From assembly GCA_034687125.1 (NCBI GenBank), contig JAQGBZ010000321.1, forward strand, positions 1-64,000: 64,000 nt of DNA, read 5' to 3'. Under the pieces are notes generated by a model. The model made no database searches. It was not told the DNA's origin and saw only the letters and a program-made list of their open reading frames with translations. This DNA comes from Neelides folsomi. Its lineage: Eukaryota > Arthropoda > Collembola > Neelipleona > Neelidae. Of the stretch, positions 24,582 through 37,680 are shown piece by piece (the first letter of the stretch is position 1; each line of letters opens with the position of its first letter). The position numbers were made by a program, and so were the translations under genes.

Positions 24582-27556
24582 TCAGGGTAAAATCACTACT
24601 TTAGCTTGACTTCTAATCTGACAAAGTTTCCGGTGTATTTCCGGAGTTGTGAATTCCCCAGGAGGAACCCGATGATATTGGTACTTCATTGGAGTGTATT
24701 TTGGTCCTCCCGACTCCGCCGTTTTATGTTTAAAGTTAACAAGAAGGAGAAGCCAAGTTGAGATCATAAATGGAATGCCAAATATCGGTTTTTCGCTCTA
24801 GACCGAACACATTTAATATAAATTATGGTATGTTGTTATCATTAAAAGTCTTTATAATAAATAGCTTACAAAATAAAAAGCTGCATAAATGAAAACTGCC
24901 ATAAGAGCACCAACGAGGGACAATATTAGAGCTTGCATGTTGTATGCAATGAAAAATCCTCCAAGGGCAGCAGCAGTTAAAGCCGGATTATATCCCCAAC
25001 TTCCGTTATAAATCGAATTAAGACCGTTTGAACCCACGAGAAGCAAACCTTATTCATAAGCATTCATATCCATAATTTTGATCTCTTTTATATAAAATTA
25101 TGTTATTGAATTTTCACTAATTCGATTAAAATCTATAATGAATAAGGATGTTATCAACATTAAATCAATGTTACATAATATTAGGTAGTTGCTTTAATTT
25201 ACTTACCAAAGAGCGTTCCCAATCCAGCTCCAATGGTAAATTGAATGCAGAGAATGGGAGAATAAAGTGCAAGGGCAAAGTAAACTACACAAGAGGCGGC
25301 CACAGTGTCAACTCCGTATATTTGACTTGGTGCGAGGAGAACTCCAATTCCCACTTTTTCCCAATTGATTTCTTCGCTCAAATTTCCAGGTGAGGATCCT
25401 GGGGGAAAATTGACCGGAACGAGAGCTCTTCCAATAACCATTTTCTGGCCGGAAGGAGTCACAATCATTTGATTCATTGCTTGTAACGACGTCGCATTCA
25501 TGTCTTCTATTCGACTCATATCGGTAAAATCTCCAGAAGTAAAATACAAGGCAGCTCCAGAAGTAAAGTAGAGAAATGCCATCAAATTGAATGACGAGTT
25601 GAGTAAAGAAAAATCACTTTTAAATAATCGATCCGCAATACCGTTTAAACCTCCCCAGATAAATATCCTAGAATTTAATTCAATTCAATGTTCATTTTTC
25701 AAAGTATAGCATACTTAACTCTGAAGCCTGTTAAATCTCTTACGTTAATGATCCACCAGCAAATGCGACAATGGTAATTTCTGGTTTGTCTATCAATTTC
25801 TATTTAAAAATCAAAATTATGTATATTATAGCAATATTACAGATGGATTAAAAATCCCAATCATTACTTTACATCTTGGTTTCATGGTCAAAGGCGAATA
25901 GGTAAGAAAGTAGGAATAACTTGAGTGAGATTTTACCATTCCTCCGGCTTTTGCCATTTCACCTATAGCAGTCCCAACGAGGAATGAATTGAATGTTATT
26001 CCTCCACTCCTTATATCAATAGTCGGGATCTTGACTAACCAAAGGGAAGTGGCCATTCCTCCGATTAAAGCTATTGTCGCCAAAAGGGCGCTCTGAAATG
26101 AATCAAACAACATTATATATGGTATACTTATAATTTAATGCAAATATTTATATTAATAAACCGTTGGTGTTGAAGCTAACATCGCCGAAAATATAAGCAT
26201 CCCTGAAAAGGGATTTGATGCCAGACAAACTAGAAAAACGATAAAAAATATTCATCAACAAGTATATAAATGTATTTATACAGACAAAGTTAAAATTGAT
26301 GCATCTGTATGTATTGTATTGAAAGTTCAATAGTTTTATAAATATTAAATAAATTGAATACCGTTACTGATCGAGCAAAAGAAAGATTCTAAAACAAGAA
26401 GCGGAATCCACATTCTATTTTCTGAGTTCTCGGTTAGGATCCGTATATTCATAACATTTTTTAATCATTAACATTTAATTGGCGATATAATCCTTAATCT
26501 TATATTTATGAATTCTAGTAATTGTATCTAGTGATGCTAATAATACCCTTGTTGCAATAGGCGAATGTCCAATGACAATTTCTTTGAGCAATTCTAAACT
26601 ATAAAAATTATAAATAATTGTAACTTTAACTTATATGTAAATGTCATACATAATTATTCAATTAACTCACTATCCCATCTCGCAAAGGGGCTGTGGAGGT
26701 GTTGGCGTTACTCTTTTTAATTTCCTTTTTACAGGAAACATATGATTGTATTGTTGCATTGTGTCCATATTATTGTTCATCATCATCAGACCACTCGCCA
26801 TTATTGGCACCCCGATTCCGTTCATAGTGGGAGCGATTCCGTTCATTGTAGGAGCAAATGCCAAGCCGTTTAGTCCACTAATTTCAGCATCATGCGACCT
26901 CGTATATATGTTGGAAGTCAATATATCCAAAGTTGAATCAAAGTTTCTCTGAAATTGGATCATTTTCAAGAAAATTTATACTTATTTTACCAATATTTAT
27001 GATAATTCTAATGAATGAAACGATTGAAAGCGGATTAAACATTCTGATTGTCTAAATATCAGAATCAAATATACCATGTGTTTAATATACATAGGTACGT
27101 AAAATATGCAATAATATCTTACATACATACAATATTTATGTATGAAGTAATATATAATCAAAGTACCAAATATTTACATATATATTATATGGAATGTACC
27201 TACACTAATGAATTCAGGTGAAGAATTGACCAAAGTTAGATAAGGTAAACATAATATTAAGAAAGAAGGAAATTAAGCTATACGGCATAGCCTATACCAA
27301 TAGATAATTGTAATATAAGATTGGTGCGGAAATGTTAATATTAATATAAAATTTATAAATACATTATTTGGGAACGTTATTGTATTAATATCAGTATCGA
27401 TATTTGTATAATTACAATACATTTTCTGTTAAATTAATTGAATTTAAAAGCATTGAGATAATTTGTCTGTTGATTCTCAATGTGTTTGATTACTTGGCCT
27501 TTTGGTTCTAAACGAGGAGAAAAATCCGAAGATGAAGACTCTTGTCTATTCATCAT
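24582..27556 (-). CDS. Urea transporter, SLC14 family
   Basis: Exons on the minus strand are 27556-27494, 26948-26671, 26598-26547, 26428-26362, 26229-26162, 26092-25937, 25799-25744, 25667-25207, 25048-24870 and 24797-24582, giving 531 residues in agreeing phase. It forms a passive urea channel in membranes. Family signatures occur in both internally related halves. The first half has SNPFSGMLIFSAML and IDIRSGGITFNSFLVGTAIG, like vertebrate NPVSG and LYGYNATLVG. The second half has GVLLAPSQIYGVDT, like GVGQIYGCDN, then SWGYNPALTAAALGGFFIAY, like LWGFNSSLACIAMGGMF, and GIPFMISTWLLLLV, like GLPACTWPFCLATLLFL. An N-terminal extension of roughly 115 residues precedes the first helix. It carries a Ser-rich start (MMNRQESSSSDFSPRLEPKG), a tandem APTMNGI repeat and a Met/Asn-rich run, and is presumably cytosolic. 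The first exon and the acceptor at 26428 (no pyrimidine tract) are the least certain parts. Confidence 0.87.
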
Positions 27557-30500
27557 GAATATCTGAATAAAATATTGAAAATTGATATATTTATAACATG
27601 TAATTAGTATAAAATATGTATTTATGTAATCATTTAAAATGAATTCCTTTTTAGTTTTAAATTAATATTATTTTAATTAAATGAATGAAATAAATATTTG
27701 TATAATGTAAAATATTAATAATTACCTTTTAATATAGGTAGTAATGAAATTAAATCTTTTTAGAAAAATATAAAGATGTGAAGTGAATGGAGAGCAAAGG
27801 GGTGCTATCCAAACATCTATGTAGTAGGAACTGCAACACCAAAACTAGGAGAATTTGTGGAAAGCATGAGGAAAAGAGCGAAACTCTTCCTCATTTCTGA
27901 CCTTACGACTCGTCATATGGGATTCATTCAGTTCATAGAAAATGTTGGAAAGTGGAAACCGAATTGAAATAAATTGCAGGTTTAAACAAATAGAGTCGCA
28001 CGAAAGTTGACGCAAGGGAGATGTCTGCATCTTGAACTTGAGCAGTTTCTGCAAAATTCCAATCCCAACTTGATAAATACGATCCAACACGCAAAGGTCC
28101 AATCGAAGATCCCCAGATACCTCCGTTTAGTTTAACCTCACAACTCCCATCTCATCATTTATTCCTTGATGGCTAAGAGTATAGTGGGATTAAACTCCCA
28201 ATTAAACTACATATTGGGTATATGTATATTTGACAATATTTGACATATACGGCACATAAATTAGAAAAATGAAGAAGCTCGAGCAAGGTCAATCATATTA
28301 GCAATCCACTTAGGTATTATACTTATTAACTTATTACTCAAAATAAGTTTTTGGCAATAAAGCATGTAAGATACAATCACATTCGACCTTTATTTGTCAA
28401 AATTATTATAAATAATAGTTTCAAACAAGAGAGAATACTTTTTCAGTGTGAATTTAATTATGGGGATTTGTTATTCTCAATACAATTTATATTATGCTTT
28501 TTTTCATTTTTTTACAAGAATTGAGTTAAATGTACTATAGTTGTATTACTACTACTGTATTTATATGTTAATAATATGTATTTTACATATAATTTAAAAA
28601 AATTATATACAAACTATCCGCACATCTACGTATTGAAAATATTGGACGCGAGTTGAACTTTAATCTACACTTATTGTATTATCTTCAACTGAAATTTATT
28701 TTCAAATTAAGTAGTTTTATATAACGAAATTGGAAATACTTTTTACAAAAAATCTTAACTTTATAAGATGACATTAATATTTATGTTTGAATGAACAATT
28801 TTTATTCAAATAAAGATACTACAGATTCTGTAGGCACCTCTACCTAATTCAATGTAAATTAATTACACTTGTAATTACTAATAATTACATACACTATATA
28901 TTAGGTAATAAGTATTTATGTATAAGCATCATCAATCATCGTTTTGATCATATTACAGTATAATACGGCAGTTTTGGTATTGTTGTATTTTTGGCAGTCT
29001 AATTTTTAATAGTCATTTAACCCCAATGGTTTGGCAAATCTTTGGTTCTTCGATTTCAATTCGTGAGCCAATTAAATAAAAAAAACACAATTTAAATATA
29101 AGTATATCTGAATACAACGAATAATGTACTTTGTATAATAATATAACAATCATCTATATTATTTAATTAAGTCGAGATTCTGACTTGCATAAAATTTATT
29201 TAAAATAATATGTTATAAATATAAGCATACTAGTTTTTAATTTTACATGTAGTATCGCATTTTTTAAAATTACTGAATATCACCGAAAAAAATTGTAATA
29301 ACTAATTGATTTCAAAGACTGCTAATTTTTGACAAGTAATTTTTAACATGTACCTATACAATGAAGATTTTACTAATTGCATAATTAATGTAAAATATTA
29401 TAGTGATGATAATGATATACATAAAGTCGTGAGTATTCAAGAATATTACATGTTATTATGCAATAAGGAATATGTAACATAATATTGAAAAAAAATCAAT
29501 TAAAAAACCTACAAGAAAGAAATACAAACAAACAATAATTATGTAATTTTAAAATTTATTACCTTTAAAAACCCAAAATTTAATATATTAAAATGTCTGT
29601 GCGTGTGTTAATAAGAAATTAAACTAAGTATTTAAATATTTACAATTTGAAGTTTTACACTTTTAACTTTTTTCATTACAAAATATAGTTTGAACAGTAT
29701 TTCTTATAAATCTATAACTTACAAACGATAACTGTAGTACATAATATGTATTTAAAAATTAATACATAAATATTTAGTATAAACCACGAATTTTACAATT
29801 TCGTTTTAAATATCTATAATACACAATTATGTCAAATTGATATCATTATCTACCAAATATACGAAATATTTGATGGTAAATAAATTGGTTTTGTATATAA
29901 TTTTAAGCACTCAAAAAAGATTATTAAAAAACAATTTACATTATTAAAAAATCCGTTAAAAGAGCAACTAACTACAAAAACTGCACTGTGAAACTGGAAT
30001 AGCGTAGATACGTTAAAAATTAATTTACATGTAAGTATAAGTACTAAATAATACTTACCTACATGCATACAGTACAGGTATATCTTTACCTTTTCTAGCT
30101 AATCTAAAAGTGACCTTAAAATTAATTATCATTTATCCTACACAATTATGAATAAGTATATTATGGCTGTATGGCAGCTGGCAGCGCATTTGTAACATAT
30201 TGGTCTAAAACCCATTTTTGGATGCATGTTTTTCCATGCTGCTAAATAATGAATTTGTAGAAAAATGAGAAACAAAGACGTACTTATTATATTTAAGCAT
30301 GACCAAATGATCATCCATGAGTTGATGAGCTAATTGTATTTGTGTGCATGTTTACCATAAGTATTTCATTACAGAGGTGTTGATCATTTGGTAATACTTA
30401 GGTCTTTATACTCTTAAGGGATATACCATCAACGTAACATTCTCTATCGATACGATGATATATGTCTAATGTACGTACTGAAAGTTGTGTAATAGCGAAA

Positions 30501-30681
30501 GAAGGATTCAAGACAAGATTATCTGGAAGGGTCGTAGTCTTGTTTGTATCACATGTGAATTGGAGAAAGTCGAGATGAGAAATCGAACTTTTCTATTTGG
30601 TGTTCGGTGGGGAGCAGTCTTCTCGGTCCTTTAGCTCAATTTCCTTTTTCCTCTCCACTGCGTGCATGATTGGATGATCCT
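27557..30681. other. Long AT-rich intergenic region
   Basis: Three kilobases with no recognisable gene on either strand. The first part should include the urea-transporter promoter; 27780-28150 is less AT-rich and could be promoter or a 5' untranslated exon. The stretch 30480-30681 is less AT-rich and should be the 3' untranslated region of the activin-like gene. The rest is low-complexity AT-rich sequence without an obvious repeat. Confidence 0.45.
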
Positions 30682-33600
30682 TCAAGGACACCCGCACTCC
30701 TCGACGATCATCTTCGGCAAATCTCTCTTGATGATGTTGAGGTCAGGGCCAAAGTAGATGAGCGACATGGAGGAGAATTTGGTTGGAGCACAGCAGGGGA
30801 TGATCCCAGTCAAATTCCCCCCATGTGTTCTTCGATACTCCTCAATGACGTGAGTGTGGTAATTGAGGAAAGTGTCAGGTGTTCGATGTAAGCCGCCACA
30901 ATGACCACGGCAATAATTGGCATAATAACCCCGCGGAGCAATGATCCAATCGTCCCACCCGAGGTCTTTAAAACTAACATAAAACCGCTGTTTGCAACAA
31001 TGCTTCACACGCGGGGAACACTCAAGAGCTCTCCGACGACTCCGCTTGAAATTCGGACTCGACTCCGTTTCGAGGACCAGGAAAGGCATTTCGGTCAAAT
31101 CCTCCTCTTTATTCCCTTCTTCGTTCTTCTTGTCGTCCGGGATCGAATTGCTCCGGTCGGTGTCTGGGGCTTCTGGGCTGAAATTGAGGGGACGGATGGA
31201 GTAGCCACATCCTGAACAGTCCACGAGAAGGGTAAGCTTTTGGTGGTTTAAATGGTGAGAATGATGGCTTTGGTGGCGAACCCGATGTCTGCTGATTTTC
31301 CCATACCACTTTTGCACTACTGAAGTCACGTCGAGCTTCTGCCATCCGAGCGACTCGAGAGACAAGGATTTTGACATCACGAGCTCAAGGGATACATCCT
31401 TAAACAATGGGAAAACAAGATTGTAATTAAAAGGAAAATGAGTAAAATATAGTTAACTTGACACACGACCCCATTTATCACTTTTATACAAATGATTTAC
31501 ATTATGAGGATAGGAGTTTTTGAATTATTTAATAAATTAAATATTTGCACAATGCTGACAATGCACAATGGTTGCAAAATTTAAGTTCAAGATTTTTTCA
31601 ATATTGGTTTCGCTTTTTATACTACGAGTTATAATCAAGTTTTTGCTAGACAAAATAAATCTTGTATGTAAAAAATGAGCAAATCATATTTACGTAGATA
31701 ATTGGGTAATTTGGATGCTACAGTACATGTGCGTATTTTTATTGAATGTCAGGATCCATAGGAGAACGTCTCATATCGTTGTATCAGACTTAAAGTAATT
31801 TAAGATAATCTAATAAGTGCAAAAGTATTTGAAGATTTATTGTTTTCCTTAATTGGAAAACAAGTTGACTTTGACTACATACGGGATACATATTCGGAAT
31901 TATTTTTAAAAGTTAAATCAAATACCTGACTATTTAGATGGAGCCTTTTTAATTTCTCTTGTGACTGTGAAAAATTCCCATGGGCTTGAAAGACGTATAA
32001 GATGATTCCCCTAGGTTGGAGAAGATGTCCAAAATGCCGGCCGATGGAGGATCTATAATCCATTTTGACCCAGATAAAGGCCTTTTTGATCCTGACGCCC
32101 ATTCCATAAGCATGATTCCCCGCATAGGAGAAGGAGAGCAAATTGTGACCATTAAGAACAGGACCTGAAATTCATTAATTATGAGTTATCATCATAGGGT
32201 AAATTTAGTAAAAGGTATTTTGGAAGACTCTCCCTGGTTCAATAATCACTACAAGCATTTATACTTAAAGGACGAGTGTTGAAGTTTATTTATTAGCCTT
32301 GCAAATGGGAGTGATGAGAGGAGGAAGCGGAAAAGAAAGTTTTATGGGTCTGCGAAGGAAGGCCTTTAAGCGCCAGTGACTTTGCGAGTACGTCTCTTTA
32401 AGTCATAGACGCTGTGAGCCACAAGGCGAATCTGAGTTTGGTCAAGAGAGAAAGGAACCTTTGGGCAGCTCTTTAAAAGTCGTCAACCCGTCTAGACGAT
32501 GAGAGCTCAGACAGCAAATCGATATTGCGAAGACGAGAGAGAAATAGTCATAAAAAAGAAGAAGATGAATTCGACCAACTCGTTTTGGATGGAGGCCACA
32601 GAATCCGCTGTTGTCAAATTCCCCCATTCGCCGTTCCCCCCGCCAGAAACGGAGGTCTGGTGCAGACAATTGCCGAACCCAAACAAGACCAGCGTATTAA
32701 TTAGGAGATGGGAATCAGCTGGCCCTTCCGACCCTCGCCAAAACCCCTATTACTCACCTCAATCCCATTTGCATTTACATGGACCGTAATTGCCTCTTAC
32801 CCTCTCCGCCCTCATTTAATTGAGACATTAATAAAAGGAGATGATGATCATAAAAGAGAGCTCTCGGGTGGAGATGCATAGGCGACTCATAAACCACTTC
32901 TCTTCATCTTAAACTTCTTACCCGTTCCCAACAATTGTTATCATTTTTAGCAGTCGTTTATTGCTCCAAATTGCGATATTTAACCTTTATGAACTTATTA
33001 CATTTTAACCAAATTTCGTACAAATTTTAAAAAAAATTTAATTTATTCATCCATTTATGTTTATCTTCCTTCATACAATGTATGAAGGAAGATAAAGTCA
33101 ATACTAGCTTAAGTATAAGAATGTGTAGGATGAACAAAATAAATTTACTCATGGAGTTATTGAAGTAAATTGACATTATAAAATTTTATTTCGCAAGTTA
33201 TTTAAATTTTTAAAAATGATATGAATAAAATAGTCAGTTTCCTCTTCAGTGTCTTTTTTGTCATTGATCCATTATGTTATAATAAAGTTTTTTATCCAAG
33301 AAGAAAATTTCAATATATCTTGTCTTTGAACGAGGAGCTAAATTACAAATTGAATTTGCATATTTATTGACAAAGATTCCATATTGATTCGTTTATTGAC
33401 GCCCAAAATGAGAGTGTCAATGTTAAATTGGATTAGGAAACATGATGGCGTTATTTCCTTTTTTGGATTTTGTCAACTCTTGGGAGTTGAAATATAAATT
33501 TTATCCTCCTGCTAATTATTTTTTATCCTGTCACCTCCTTGACTAAAAGTTTCCTCACGTCGAATGAATTGAGAGGACAAGGAGATTCCTGTTTTTTCAT

Positions 33601-34563
33601 CTCAACAATCTTGTTCTACATTTTTATTCCCCTAATCTCTATCTATGGAAGGAGGAAAACGTGCTGATTGTCTATCGCAGCGTATTATCATTAATTTGGG
33701 AGTATGTCGAGAGGAGAGAGGAAGAAGAGATTTAAAATAAGAGACAACTCCTCCTCTTTTGCTTATTGATCAAGAAGAGTGACTGTGTGTGTACACAACA
33801 GAGTTATGTGAAGTCTGTTCTTTGGAGTGAAATAATCTTATAATTAGCATAGCATTACGAGGGAGACTGGCACGTGGAATGAATTGAGAACTAACCCTAA
33901 GGATTTTAACAACTAGCCAAAACTATTATTGTTAAATCACTAATTACTTTGTCTCAATAAGCTATTTGAAATACAAAAGTTGAACCAATGGATAAAATCA
34001 AAAATGTGCATCAATGGTCAAAATTCATGCTCTAGTATAATAAAATAAAATGTACATTTAAGTTATACATAACATAAAGCTATGTTATAGAGGAATATAC
34101 TGAATATAAAGAGGTTTGGTATTTGATAGGTATTTGATTGATGTAAAAAATGAACGATTGTGAACAAAAGTATGTCCTTGCCTTTGTCTGGAAAAGAGAT
34201 GATTTCAGAAGTTTTAGCATTGTTGCTCAAAGCTTCTTCTTCGCTGAAGCCGGTCGAGAAGTTGGCGGGTGGAGAAAGTGTTGGTTCAGCAGTTCCGTTC
34301 CCATCTCCCCCAGATGCCCGCTGGAGAGTCTCAAGAACGAGGTCCTTGCTGATTTTATGTGCCAAGTCAACGGCCGGCTTCTCGGAAAGACCCAACTTTT
34401 GCAAAATTTGCAATTTGACCAAATCCCTCCGTAGCTCTTCCTCCCTAGTCAAGTTTTGGTCCTCGGTCGGGTCCGGTTCGTCGCGATGGCCCACGACGGA
34501 GGCCGTGAGGAGGAGAAACCCGAGCTGCACCAAAATTCCCCTCCACTTGTGACCATGGGACAT
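30682..34563 (-). CDS. Actbeta: Activin/inhibin beta-type TGF-beta ligand precursor
   Basis: Exons are 34563-34182, 32164-31926 and 31398-30682, giving 445 residues. Secreted dimeric ligand of the activin branch, signalling through type I/II receptor kinases to Smads. The start MSHGHKWRG is followed by a hydrophobic signal peptide (ILVQLGFLLLTASVVG). The prodomain has SGCGYSIRPL-type sequence, a His-rich run and a furin-type site KRSRRR, with cleavage after about residue 330. The mature part is about 115 residues and has nine cysteines in the activin pattern: LEC, HCCKQRFYVSFKDLGWDDW, IIAPRGYYANYCRGHC, PCCAPTKFSSMSLIYF, IIKRDLPKMIVEECGCP. This is very close to vertebrate inhibin-beta chains. 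Intron 1 (about 2 kb) appears to use a GC donor (AAAG then gcaagg) with a normal AG acceptor. It is the only choice I found that keeps phase. Asn-linked glycosylation sites occur in the prodomain (NLT, NGT, NFS). Confidence 0.94.
32165..34181 (-). promoter_or_regulatory. Large intron 1 of the activin-like gene, with less AT-rich islands
   Basis: This 2.0 kb intron is far longer than most introns in the window. The segments 32290-32940 and 33400-33860 are visibly less AT-rich than their surroundings and resemble the non-coding DNA at 55-64 kb. That would fit intronic enhancers of a developmental ligand, but no factor site was proven. A perfect 16-base inverted repeat lies at 33061-33095. Confidence 0.35.
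33061..33095. repeat. Perfect 16 bp inverted repeat (hairpin)
   Basis: TTATCTTCCTTCATAC is followed after three bases by its exact reverse complement GTATGAAGGAAGATAA. It sits in intron 1 of the activin-like gene. It may be the remnant of a very small foldback element or a structured site in the pre-mRNA. No flanking target duplication is evident. Confidence 0.75.
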
Positions 34564-35400
34564 TATACCTCCTTGGTCGAACCTGTCCGCCACAAAAGGG
34601 AAAGTGGGCCTTTGTGGGCGCGAAGGCCGGGCTTCATAGAGACCTCAACGGAGAATTGGGAGTTGGATGGACGAGGGTCGGAGACCCTGAGGATGTGAAG
34701 TCCGATCAACGCACATTCACTTCTCTAGAACAATCGAGCCGCACTGAACTTGACTTACTCAAGTCTAAGGAGCCGACTCGAGTGGCTGGGTGAGTCGAGA
34801 GATAAAGAGGCTGGCAGGTAGAGGCTCCTTATTACAAAAAAGGTCTGGTTGAGGACGTGTGTGTAGAGTCCAAGAGCTACAATTGCATATAATTGCTCGC
34901 CCCGTCCACCACCCTTTTACAGACTCTGCATATTCACATTTACTATGTATGTAATATGTCTGAGACCAAGTCGAGATCCTGATGCACTTTGAGAAGGTGT
35001 ATATAATCTCAAGTTGATTTCGTGGGTTCGTATATTCCCTTACTACTCTTCTAATAGCCCATGTTGGTGGGATTTGCCAATCTGCTCACGTCCCAACTCA
35101 ACGGAGAAGTCGTTGGAGGCCCACACGATATTGCTCTCTCTCTCACGGTCGACTCACCACCACGACCAAGAGAAGAAGAACCTCCACGAGCCGGCAGACG
35201 ACGGAGAGGAGAAGAGGGTCATCGGATTTCCAAGACCTCCTCCTTCTGAGTCTGCCGGCTAGAAATCACAGCTCTTTATCTCTCGCAGTCGGAGATCTTG
35301 GGGTGCCGGCGCCTCCAATTTCCACGCTAAGCTCCGACTTCAGCGATCGATCCTTTCCACCCTCTCGAACCCACCAACGATAAAATCACAATTCATACGA
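34564..35400. promoter_or_regulatory. Upstream, less AT-rich region of the activin-like gene
   Basis: The 0.8 kb immediately 5' of the activin-like start codon is markedly less AT-rich than the flanks, with many CG and TCTC/GAGA runs, as expected of a promoter and 5' untranslated region. Open frames on the plus strand (for example 35061-35249) are Arg/Pro/Glu-rich composition products and do not resemble proteins. Confidence 0.45.
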
Positions 35401-37680
35401 TAAATCCTCTTTTTGATTAATACGCTACATCCAACTTTCCCCAATTCTTTCCATTTAATCCTATCATATTGGAAATACTTATATTGTATCCCACTTTATT
35501 CCTTATGTATTTATGAAGATTGATGAAATATACTTACGTTTAATTGTATGTCATATGAATATGTAGTTATGAACTAAGCTTAACAATTTGCCAAAATTGA
35601 ACCATCATTATGCAGTGGAACAGATGAGGTTCAATTAGATTAAAACAATTTAAGCATAAAGTATTCATTTTATAATGAATTCTACATAATGATTTTGCTC
35701 TAAATTTAATTATTCATGTATACCTAATGAGGATGTTCAAATCATAAATCTTGTTATAATCGCAAATGATGAATGCCGCTTGGAAGATTTTTTATGCTCA
35801 TGCATATGTAAATAACTTTTACTATTCAACTAGGACTATGATGAAAAAAGTGTCTAGTCGTTTAAAATTGTTTCATAAGTTTAATAGCTATTGTTCTTCA
35901 ACTTAAACTGGGCTATCGAACTATCAATGTTCATTCCTAAAGGTAAAGAGAATTAAGTTGATGAATCCTATACATAGTGAAAAACTTTATTAGGCAAGGA
36001 GTGGAGAACTTTTTACCTTCTCATCAGATTAAAAATTATCAAACGATTTCTACTTTCAATTATGTGTATGCCATATGCCATTAAAGCATTTCGTATACCA
36101 AAATATCTGTATCTAATTAAAGTTAATGTACTGCACTACTGGATAACCTCTACTAATGTATAAACTACTCTGTATAGCATATGGAAATACGTACTGTATA
36201 TTCATTGTGAATTGTGAATGAAATGTTTAATACGAGGCTGGTACATGGCTATTATACACTAACTTATACATACCTTTGTATAATACATATATAATATAAT
36301 ACTTAACATTATATAATACTTAACTACAAATAATTGTAGGATTAGGATGATACGTAATTATACTCTATTCCATTTGAGAAGATTATTGAGATTTGAATCA
36401 TGTTACTTGACCGGACAATCGAATGTGATGTCATCCGCAAATAATTTGTACAGGAAATAATATCGGTTTATTTGAATTTCTAATGACTTGTCAAGTAACA
36501 TGATTCAATTCTCAATAATCTTCTCAAATGGAATAGAGTATAGATGTAAATTATGCTAAATGTAAGTATTATAATCTATTTATTTAGTTTATTTAGTATT
36601 TACCTTCTCATTTATCTCAAATCCATATTAGGTATACATGGTTTATGCTATAAGTATTCATTTAACGATTATCTACAAAATAATTTTATGCTTCCTTGTT
36701 TGTAAATATATTTATCATTTAAATTTAAATTAGTTCATAATATTACTTACATAGTTTATCGGATTAATTCATTGATTGGATTCTTTAATTTTTTTTAAAT
36801 AAAATTTCAAAATACTCCCAAATTTTAATCAATATTGCATACATTTTATTTCATTTTATTTACATACATTTACATTTTTACATCAATATTAGAGTACATT
36901 ACGGTATTACATACATTACATATGTACATCTGCCAATGAATGCTTATAAATAGATATGTATAGGTAGGTAGGTACAAGCTAGGTATATTACACCGATTTA
37001 CCCACAACGTTTATTAAATTGCATTGGTACATTCCCATAAATGTACAAGATTGAGAATGCATTATTAATATTTATCAATAATTTTCTAATTTGTCACGGA
37101 ATTGCGATATCAATTACATACGAATACAACACTGTCATTGTAGTTGTTAAAACTTATGAACAATATAGGTAAGTTCTAATGCGTTATGGCCTTATGGCAA
37201 AAATGCTAATTGGTATTTGGTATCGTTTATCAATTATACTCGTACATTCATATAACGTCATTCTCATGTGTCCGGTATATGAACAAATGATTGCAGATAA
37301 TTATCCTACATTCTTATTTGATTGAAAATAAATCTAATCAAACATTTTATCAATTTATGATACGTACTTGGAAAGAGATAGAGCATAATTTTTTTCATTT
37401 CATTACCACTAATCACCTTTACCAGTCATTTTCCGAATGACGCCTGTTTCTAAATACTCATTATTTCTTTTATGATAACTATTATTTTTTAACAAAATAA
37501 AAGTAAATATTTTTATTGAGCTTATTAACATTACTAATAGCCAAACAATATTAGTGGATTAACTTATTGTTAGTGATTATTTTAATAGGAAATAACTAAT
37601 ATATATATAAGTGCCAAATAACTACAATAACGTTTCAATTTTAAACAGATATTAAAAAATTCGGCGAATGTAGATTAGAA
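35401..37680. other. AT-rich intergenic DNA containing one MITE
   Basis: Spacer between the divergently arranged activin-like and GH31 genes. Apart from the TA-flanked foldback element at 36359-36542 and a short AGGT tandem run at about 36962-36973, nothing is recognised. The final few hundred bases should include the GH31 promoter. Confidence 0.45.
36359..36542. mobile_element. ~184 bp TA-flanked foldback MITE
   Basis: Two arms of about 50 bases are inverted copies with one mismatch. The left arm starts TACTCTATTCCATTTGAGAA and runs through GATTATTGAGATTTGAATCATGTTACTTGA. The right arm is its reverse complement ending GGAATAGAGTA. TA lies directly outside each end. About 75 bases of unrelated AT-rich sequence lie between the arms. 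There is no coding capacity. The TA duplication fits a Tc1/mariner-mobilised element. It is a different family from those at 1533 and 18547. Confidence 0.8.

Noticed and set aside
30670-31215. Plus-strand frames opposite the activin-like mature domain
   Set aside because: Antisense shadows of a strongly conserved coding exon.
34456-35262. Several plus-strand open frames opposite and upstream of the activin-like exon 1
   Set aside because: They are shadows of the minus-strand signal-peptide exon or Arg/Pro-rich products of a promoter region.
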